A DNA stretch of 64,000 nt, from contig JBAIAC010000007.1 of the NCBI GenBank assembly GCA_037349315.1, forward strand, positions 53,593,001 to 53,657,000, written 5' to 3'. Made by a program: the position numbers and the translations under genes. This stretch comes from Chelydra serpentina (taxonomy: Eukaryota > Chordata > Testudines > Chelydridae). The notes below the pieces were generated by a model. That model was not told the origin of the DNA, searched no databases, and saw only the letters and a program-made list of their open reading frames with translations. Shown here in pieces: positions 57,903 to 64,000 of this stretch (positions are counted from its first letter, which is position 1; each line of letters opens with the position of its first letter).

Positions 57903-58425
57903 TAGGCAATGTCTATATTACACGCCACTGACAACGGCGTGTAGTGTACATGTAGCCACATTCTGCAGTGAAAAGCAGTGTGTGTCCTCACTGCAGTGTG
58001 TAGCTATATGTGCCAGTGAAACACTCTGGGAGAGGGGAGACAACAAGAAAAAGCTTCAGCAGCTCCCTGCCACTGGAGTCTTTCCCTGCTGCCTCCCTCC
58101 TGCCAGAGCCTTCCGTAGTGTTTTCCCGCCGCAAGGAAGAGCTGTAGCAACAGGGAGCTGGCAGAGGTTTCCCCGCCACAACCCGGCTGCTGAAGTCTTT
58201 CCCTGCTGTGGGAGTCTTTTCCTGCAGAGGGAAAAGGTTCCTGCTGCAGGACGCTATGCTGATAAAAACAGCAGTGTAGACGGGAGGCACAGCTTGGGCC
58301 AGCAGAGAGTGTGTAGACTAGTAGGTGCATACAGACCTGCCTCCCCCAGACATGTCTTTTACTCTACTTGCCTAAGCCAAGCTCACCAGCTACACTGCTT
58401 ATTTATACTTGGGCTGGGCAGGTAG
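57903..58425. repeat. Transposon-like repeat in NUSAP1 intron 1
   Basis: It starts GCAATGTCTATATTACACGC and contains AGCAGTGTAGACGGGAGGCA and GTGTGTAGACTAGTAGGT, with repeated CTTTCCCTGCTG and CAGCAGGG units. Flanking segments CTTAAGCACAT (57848) and AAGTGCTTTGCTGAATTGG (58502) look like an older repeat split by this one. A 217-codon open frame (57772-58425) crosses the repeat border and is not a gene. Confidence 0.5.
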
Positions 58426-58594
58426 GTACTCTTCATGCTGCCAAAAGACATACCCTTAAACATGTGTTTTGCTGAATAGAAATGGCCTTATGCAGATGCT
58501 TAAGTGCTTTGCTGAATTGGTCGGTATGCAACCTTTTGTTTAATGGACTAGTGTCTTTCTTGGGTCACATTTTATACTCTTGACTCCTCTGCAG

Positions 58595-58660
58595 GCAGAC
58601 AAATTGCTGAAAGCTCTGAAGCAGCACTTTCATGAGCCAAAACAAGAAAATGGAAGTAAG
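58595..58660 (+). CDS. NUSAP1: NUSAP1 exon 2 (end of SAP domain)
   Basis: After GACTCCTCTGCAG, 22 codons read ADKLLKALKQHFHEPKQENG and SK, then donor AAG|GTAAGA. It aligns with human NUSAP1 ATKLLKALKGYIKHEARKGN and completes the SAP helix pair. Phase 0 on both sides. Confidence 0.94.
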
Positions 58661-59329
58661 GTAAGAACAGATGTCTGCTGACTTCTTATAATCTTATGAA
58701 AGACAATATGCAGAAACCATTCTTTCTAAGAAAGTTACTCCTATTTTGATAATTGCAGTGCATTGCATTTAATGAAAAGTGCTTCTCACGTAGTGCACAT
58801 GGTAATATAAATTGAAGTCTTTACTTAAAATCAGTGCCTCATGCTTAATGTGTTCACCTACTGCTGGAAATTGACATTTTTGGTATTTAGATTTGAAATG
58901 GTTCCATATATGACTAGGCCAGTGTCCATCCTAGTAATGGAATTGTGACAAAACAATTTGGAGTTAAAACTTAACTTTTGCTCCAGTACCTACACAGATT
59001 TATCTTTAGTGTGAACTAAAATGTGGTCAAATGGAAATTGATATGCTAATTTTCAAATTTGCTCTGATCTGTTCAACTCCAGACATTAGCAATGAGAAAT
59101 GTACAAAACTCTCCATTGTGTCCTAAGATCATCTTCAGGAGCTGAACCAAGCCTAATGACAACCTAGATCTCAGTATTTTAAATACTAGCTGTGAAGCTT
59201 TGAACCCACCACCAGGGAACACCTGTGCTGCTTCTGCAAATAATGCTTTCCCAAGATAGCCTACAAACAGGGAATGCCATGCCAGATGAGTAGTCCATCA
59301 AATCTGCCATCCTCTCTGATAGTGGTCTT

Positions 59330-59466
59330 GCTTCTATGGACCCGATGAAGTGGGCTATAGCCTATGAAAGCTTGTGCTGAAATAAATTTGTTAGTCTCTA
59401 AGGTGCCACTAGTACTCCTGTTCTTTTTACGGATACAGACTGACACGGCTGCTACTCTGAAACCCA
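59330..59466 (+). mobile_element. Penelope-like terminal fragment
   Basis: GATGAAGTGGGCTATAGCC, ATGAAAGCTTGTGCTGAAAT and TTTGTTAGTCTCTAAGGTGC match the right arms of the insertions at 53040 and 54920. It continues to ACGGATACAGACTGACACGG and TACTCTGAAAC, the 3' end. The hammerhead core is damaged (CCGATGA). No clear target duplication is seen. Confidence 0.82.
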
Positions 59467-59800
59467 TAAAGACAATTATTATATGGAATAAACTAGCTTG
59501 TATGGGAAGCCTTTTGCTAAACCTAAGGCAAGTGGGGTGGGAGAGAGTGTCCCTTCCTTTTTTTGTTTGTTTATCCTATCTACCTTTTATATTCTCTAAC
59601 TGGATGTTCTTACCTCTGAATGTCTAATCCTATTTGTCTATCCATTTTGTGCCTACTACACTTACAAGTTACTCCAAAGGATGCTATAACCAAAGGAAAT
59701 CCTAGAGAAAAAGTTTTCCTTTTTTTTAGTTTTTTTTTAATCTTAATATATTGTTACGCTGTATATGTTTTTAAAAAAAATACAACAAAAAACAACCTTC

Positions 59801-60371
59801 TGTGACGAACTAGGACTGTTGTTAAGGTTTCCCTGAGTACTGTGTGGGTGCCTCGGTTTCCCCTATGCGGTGCTTGAGTATCTAGGTGGTGGGACAACGG
59901 TGCATGATTGTTACAAAGCCCTAGAAGGCAGAGGCCTGGACACAGAGAATGGCTCTGTCTCCTGGCAAGAGATGGCCCGGCTCCTCCCCCGGCAAAGGCA
60001 TGAGCTGAAGGTGTGGGAACAAAGGGATCAGGTGACCTCCTGGCCCGGGAAGCAGACAAAGGGGGAGGAGGGGCTGGAGAGTTTGGAGTTTGGAGCTGGC
60101 TTGGGAAGAGGAGGGGAGGGGGGCAGACAGGGTCTGGCCTCCCTGCCCCATTGGGAGCTGTGAGGCGAAATGCAGGGAGCCCCCAGGCTGGGGTCTAAGC
60201 TCCCTGCCCCCCGGAAGGACCCGACTGAGGGGTCCTGGATGTACTGACAAGCTCTGGTTGGACTGTGTTCCTGGCATCTCTAATAAACCTTCTGTTCTAC
60301 TGGCTGGCTGAGACTCCCAGTGAATCTGGGGAAGAGGGGTGCAGGGCCGGACTCCCCTATACTCCGTGACA
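59801..60371 (+). mobile_element. Solo LTR of an endogenous retrovirus, 571 bp
   Basis: It starts TGTGACGAAC and ends CTCCGTGACA (TG...CA), flanked by the 5-bp duplication CCTTC at 59796-59800 and 60372-60376. A poly(A) signal AATAAA lies at 60282-60287 with GT-rich sequence just before it. There is no internal viral coding sequence, so it is the product of LTR-LTR recombination. It lies in sense orientation in NUSAP1 intron 2. Confidence 0.9.
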
Positions 60372-61052
60372 CCTTCCTCTTTTATTTAAATGTGTTGCCT
60401 TTCAGTTTCATTGAATGTTCACTTGTTTTTATGTTATGAAATAAGGTAAACCAGAAGCTTCTTTCTCTGTCATTATGTATTGCATAAACTTCTATTGTGG
60501 CCCCTTTTGTGAAACCATTAAGAACTGATATGATCCTTGTCAGATTCACTCTTCTGCTGAGTCCTTGTGCTGTGGTATATGCAGTAGCAACAGCATAAGT
60601 ATGCTTTTCCATTGCCTGGGACCAGAGTAGCCCTGTACGAGAAGCACAAATGACATGATCTCTTGCAGGATTTTAAAAAGATCTATGAGATCTTAAAAAC
60701 TTGGAGAGCCCCAGGATTCTCCCAGTCAGGTGTCAAATGCGAAATGCTGCATGTGTTAAATACCTTGACAAAATGCTATGCATACAATAAAAACAAATGA
60801 GAGGATTTCAGATAGAAGGCTAACAAACTGCCCTCAAAAAACTAACTTCAGTATTTGAGGAAAAAGCTGACATCAGCACACTGACTGTGATGCCAGTGAA
60901 CAGTGAGAATGCCAACAGGGCTGTTGTTTGTGAACAATGGGTGTGAGGTATCTGTGTTCCATTAATAAGTTGTGAAGCTTTCTCGTTAGTGCATCTTACA
61001 TGAATATGCCCATGTAAGGATGTTAGACAATGGTCCCATTTCTCTTATACAG

Positions 61053-61244
61053 GACTTTGGAAGGAGTGCATCCTCCTCCACAGACACAGAGGAGCTCAGC
61101 AGTCTGGAGCAGGTCAAACCTATTCCAGTGTCCTTTGTCACAAAAAGGCGTGGGAAAGGGAGGAAGGTAGCAACTGGGAAGATGGCCTCCAAGGAGGAAA
61201 TTAATACTAATGAAGAAGATATGGTGCTTCCTGTTGAGAAAGAG
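61053..61244 (+). CDS. NUSAP1: NUSAP1 exon 3
   Basis: After TTTCTCTTATACAG, 64 codons begin DFGRSASSSTDTEELSSLEQ. They include a basic patch VTKRRGKGRKVATGKMASKE and end LPVEKE before a good donor GAG|GTAACT. The acidic/serine run followed by a K/R cluster fits the poorly conserved region after the SAP domain of NUSAP1 (human has KTRRRCKTVRV at a similar place). Phase 0 keeps the frame open from exon 2. Identity rests on position, phase and composition, and less on similarity. The remaining exons lie right of the window. Confidence 0.82.
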
Positions 61245-61857
61245 GTAACTCAAGTTTTTCAGGTTTTATTTTTTTATTAAGAGAAACACAAGTTAAATAG
61301 AACCTTTGGTCTATTCTGCCACCACTTGGCAGGAAATGCCTGCCTTTCAATAGGCAAACCCAGTAATGTTATTGACTTTGTATTTTGGTACCCTACTTTT
61401 CTGAAACTTGTGTCAACTGCTAGCTGCAATCAACTATTGCTGTTGTTTAAGCTTATTTTTTATCAACTTCAGCTCACCTGTAATCTACATGGGTCTTTCC
61501 CAGAGTCCTAATTTGATTTTAGGTGCTCAAATACCACAGTGGGTGCAGTTTAAGAACCTCATTAGAGATTAAGTACTAGGACAGTATAATCATGTTTCAC
61601 TCTCTTTTCAGGCTAAATACACTCAACTCTTGAAGTTTTTTTCTTAATAGACATTCTGGTCAACAGATGAGTCTAGTAGCCATCTTTGCATTTTTTTCAA
61701 GCATTGAAATATCCTCTTCCTTTCTGTATTCTATATGACACCATGTTCTAAGTATGGCTTTTTGAGTGCTTTAAACTTGCTGAAACTGTTTTTTAAATTT
61801 GAAGAAACATTTTTTTAGACTTTTGGTCACTTTTTTCTTGTTCTTCATAACTGCAGG

Positions 61858-61983
61858 TTTCTTCAGCAGAGGTTGACAAAGCGTGTTCTTTAGAGAATTC
61901 TGAATATGAACTGCCTTCTTTTAAAATGGCCACCATCTTCCCCCTCTTCCCCCCCCCCCCCCCCATTGTCCCTAATGGGATTT
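61858..61983 (+). CDS. Possible NUSAP1 exon or cryptic exon
   Basis: A strong acceptor (long T-rich tract and CATAACTGCAG ending 61857) is followed in phase 0 by VSSAEVDKACSLENSEYELP and then a poly-C region and stop at 61982. No convincing donor is present before the stop, so it is either a short exon with a poor donor, a pseudo-exon, or an alternative terminal exon. Confidence 0.22.
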
Positions 61984-62911
61984 AAACTAAGTTGCCATCA
62001 AAGATAGATGATGGTCCCCCTATTGTCAGTTTTTTTAAATTATTTATAACTTTTGAAATGTCATTGTTGAGGAAACAACCAATTTTCTGCTTGAATTTGT
62101 GCAGTCTGAAACAGAGCTGTACACAGTATTCCAGGTGCAGTTGCACCAAGACTGCAGAGACATCACTATTTCTTAACTTGGTCCTGCAGCTTTTGAATTT
62201 CTCCTCCTCCTCACTTATTCTGGCAGAATGACAACTAATGACCATCAAGAATTTTCCTTCTCATCTGCTATCTTTGTTAAAATGTTGTCCTTCATGTTTG
62301 CTCTCTTCAGATAAATAACAGTTTCTGTGTTCTCCTCTCCCACATCGGTGTATTGCGACATTCTTGGCTGTTCCATTAAAAGGGTGGAACTCTATGCTGT
62401 ACCTGATACATCCAGCGCAGCACTGGTGCCAGGCATGTTCATCATCCAGCCAATCAACTTGTATTAAATTCCATGCTTCTACAATACTCCTTATCTCTGC
62501 TGGCTAGCTTTGATGAAAAGGGAGTTCTAGCAAGATTGAGAACTTTGCTTGCCCTACCTTGTTTATAAGCAGTCCATCTAACTAAAATAACACGGTTAAA
62601 ATCTTTTCCTAGTGTTCCTGGAACATTATGTAATTGCAGAGATAACTAGGTGATCTCACTCTATCCTAAACATAAAGAGCATTGGTCAGTTTGGAAAAAT
62701 AGAGTAAAGGATGTTTTCAGTTTGTCATCCTGCTTTCTGAAATGTTAACAAGTATACACAAGCAACACCTAAGATGACCAGAATTGAAAGAAAAACTTTC
62801 TTCAGTTGGTTTGCTTTGTGCATTTAGCGGCATTTGGTGTCTGGAATGTTTCAGAGTGGTAGCCGTGTTAGTCTGTATCCACAAAAAGAACGAGGAGTCC
62901 TTGTGGTCCTA

Positions 62912-63207
62912 AGGGTACATCCACACTACCCGCCCGATTCGGCGGGTAGCGATTGATGTTCTGGGATCGATTTATCGCGTCTCATGTACACGCAATAAAT
63001 CGATTCCAGAAGCGCTCCCCGTCGACTCCGGAACTCCAGTTCGGCGCGAGAAGTAAGTGGAGTCGACGGGGGAGCCTGCCTGCGCCGTGTGGACCCAAGG
63101 TAAGTACTTTGTAATTCGATCTAAGATACTTCGACTTCAGCTATGCTATTCACGTAGCTGAAGTTGCGTATCTTAGATCGATCCCGCCCCCTAGTGTGGA
63201 CCAGGCC
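62912..63207. mobile_element. Harbinger-like MITE inserted in the Penelope element
   Basis: Inverted ends AGGGTACATCCACACTAC and CTAGTGTGGACCAGGCC, with CTA on the left (62909-62911) and TTA on the right (63208-63210). The interior contains inverted copies of ATCGATTT/AAATCGAT and GATCTAAGATACTTCGAC with AGTTGCGTATCTTAGATCG. It is well preserved, with many CpGs, and hence young. Confidence 0.88.
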
Positions 63208-63229
63208 TTAGAGACTAACAAATTTATTT

Positions 63230-63267
63230 GGGCATAAGCTTTCATGGGCTAAAGCCCACTTCATCAG
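63230..63267 (-). ncRNA. Hammerhead-ribozyme-like motif in Penelope terminus
   Basis: On the minus strand: CTGATGA (63267-63261), stem II AGTGGGC/GCCCAT, GAAA, GC-TTAT-GC, then CC. It is the copy attached to the coding Penelope element, so it shows where the motif sits: in the 3' terminal region, downstream of the ORF. Confidence 0.5.
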
Positions 63268-63557
63268 ATGCATAGAGTGGAACATACAGTAGGAAAATTA
63301 TATATACAGGGAACATGAAAAGATGGGGGTTGCCAGACTAATCAATTTAAGGTGAGCTATTCTCAGCAGGAGGAAAAAAACAACAACTTTTGTAGTGATA
63401 ATCAGGATGGGCTATTACAAACAGTTGACAAGAAGGTGTGAGTAACAGTAGGGGAAAACAGATTTCAGTTTGTGTAATGACCTAGCCACTCCCAGTCTTC
63501 ATTCAAGCCTAATTTAATGGTATCCAGTTTGCAAATTAATTCCAGTTCAGCAGTTTC

Positions 63558-63920
63558 TCATTGGAGTCTGTTTTTGACGTGTTTTTGTTGAAGAATTGCC
63601 ACTCTTAGGTCTGTCACTGAGTGACCAGAACGACTGAAGTGTTCTCCTACTGGCTTTTGAATGTGATGATTCCTGATGTCAGATTTGTGTCCATTTATTC
63701 TTTTGCATAGAGATTGTCCGGTTTGGCCAACGTACATGGCAGAGGGGCACTGCTGGCACATGATGACATATATCACATTGGTAGATGTGCAGGTGAATGA
63801 GCCCCTGATTGTGTGGCTCATGTGATTAGATCCTATGATGGTGTCACTTGAATAGATATGTGGACAGAGTTAGCAATGGGCTTTGTTGCAAGGATAGGTT
63901 CCTGGGTTAGTGTTTTTGTT
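63558..63920 (-). pseudogene. GIY-YIG endonuclease domain of the Penelope element (broken)
   Basis: The minus-strand frame contains NVIYVIMCQQCPSAMYVGQT, the GIY and YIG strands, with C22/C25, R41, H45 and E60 (counting from the ATG at 63821) at positions expected for the Penelope-type GIY-YIG domain. It is preceded by recognisable upstream sequence (about 63822-63920) that is interrupted by a TAA at about 63872, and followed by a TGA at 63558, after which ETAELELICKLDTIKLGLNE continues in frame. Both stops are single substitutions of the C-to-T type. The domain nicks target DNA to prime reverse transcription. Confidence 0.85.
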
Positions 63921-64000
63921 GTGTGGTATGTGGTTGCTGGTGAGTATTTGCTTCAGGTTGGGGGGCTGTCTGTAAGCAAGGACTGTGAGAGTGAAGGATT

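Larger units (their letters stand above)
62850..64000 (-). mobile_element. Penelope-like retroelement, 3' part, minus strand
   Basis: The 3' end lies at about 62850 (TTCAGAGTGGTAGCCGTGTT). A Harbinger MITE (62912-63207) interrupts it, then the terminal region continues (AGAGACTAACAAATTTATTT) and the coding end with a GIY-YIG domain follows to the window edge. The reverse transcriptase should lie right of the window. It is the only copy here with coding sequence; the others are terminal fragments. Confidence 0.88.

Noticed and set aside
57772..58425. 217-codon plus-strand open frame
   Set aside because: It spans the border of an interspersed repeat in NUSAP1 intron 1, has repeated Gln/Ala/Pro-rich low-complexity segments and no recognisable domain. 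It is the chance product of a GC-rich repeat.

Overview
The window is vertebrate nuclear DNA, most likely from a cryptodiran turtle. Genes are split into small exons with GT/AG introns. The repeats are a mixture typical of turtles: tRNA-derived SINEs with a CR1-like tail, CR1 LINEs, PIF/Harbinger and hAT DNA transposons, Penelope-like elements, a DIRS relic, and a solo LTR. The host genes follow the order CHP1 - OIP5-AS1 (Cyrano) - OIP5 - NUSAP1, which is the order of human 15q15.

Layout. 1-4170: last two coding exons and 3'UTR of CHP1 (+). 4171-13960: a transposon-filled gap. It holds a hAT element with perfect 8-bp target-site duplications (TSDs) and a 5.2-kb, nearly complete Harbinger transposon (5356-10537). 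That element has an open transposase gene and a two-exon Myb/SANT-like partner broken by a frameshift. 14240-36450: inferred OIP5-AS1/Cyrano long non-coding RNA gene (+), with a CpG-rich, CCAAT-box promoter near 14.3-14.5 kb, small internal exons, and a long terminal exon from 26466. That exon carries the extended, bulged miR-7 site (29247-29272) that is the hallmark of Cyrano. 36460-45190: intergenic, with a DIRS tyrosine-recombinase relic and several hAT/MITE insertions. 45198-51412: OIP5 (Mis18-beta) on the minus strand. All five coding exons can be joined in phase to give 245 residues. 51413-51932: a compact bidirectional promoter with seven CCAAT/ATTGG boxes and three TTCGAA (CHR-like) sites. 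51933 to the end: NUSAP1 (+), exons 1-3, continuing beyond the window. Its introns hold a CR1 with nested insertions, Penelope-derived inverted repeats, a solo LTR, and a Penelope-like element running off the right edge.

How the genes relate. OIP5 (with Mis18-alpha, licenses CENP-A loading at centromeres) and NUSAP1 (spindle microtubule/chromatin protein) are mitotic genes transcribed head to head from one promoter of cell-cycle type. Cyrano is known in mammals to trigger degradation of miR-7 through the site seen here. CHP1 is an EF-hand partner of Na+/H+ exchangers.

The least expected observations are four. (1) Penelope-derived inverted-repeat insertions share 12-13 bp TSDs, and several carry hammerhead-ribozyme-like cores. 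(2) A 91-bp segment beside OIP5 exon 1 is perfectly duplicated 801 bp away, beside exon 2. (3) A near-intact Harbinger has an open transposase but a frameshifted partner gene. (4) The miR-7 decay site is fully preserved in a reptile. No prokaryotic features, CRISPR arrays or rRNA genes were seen.
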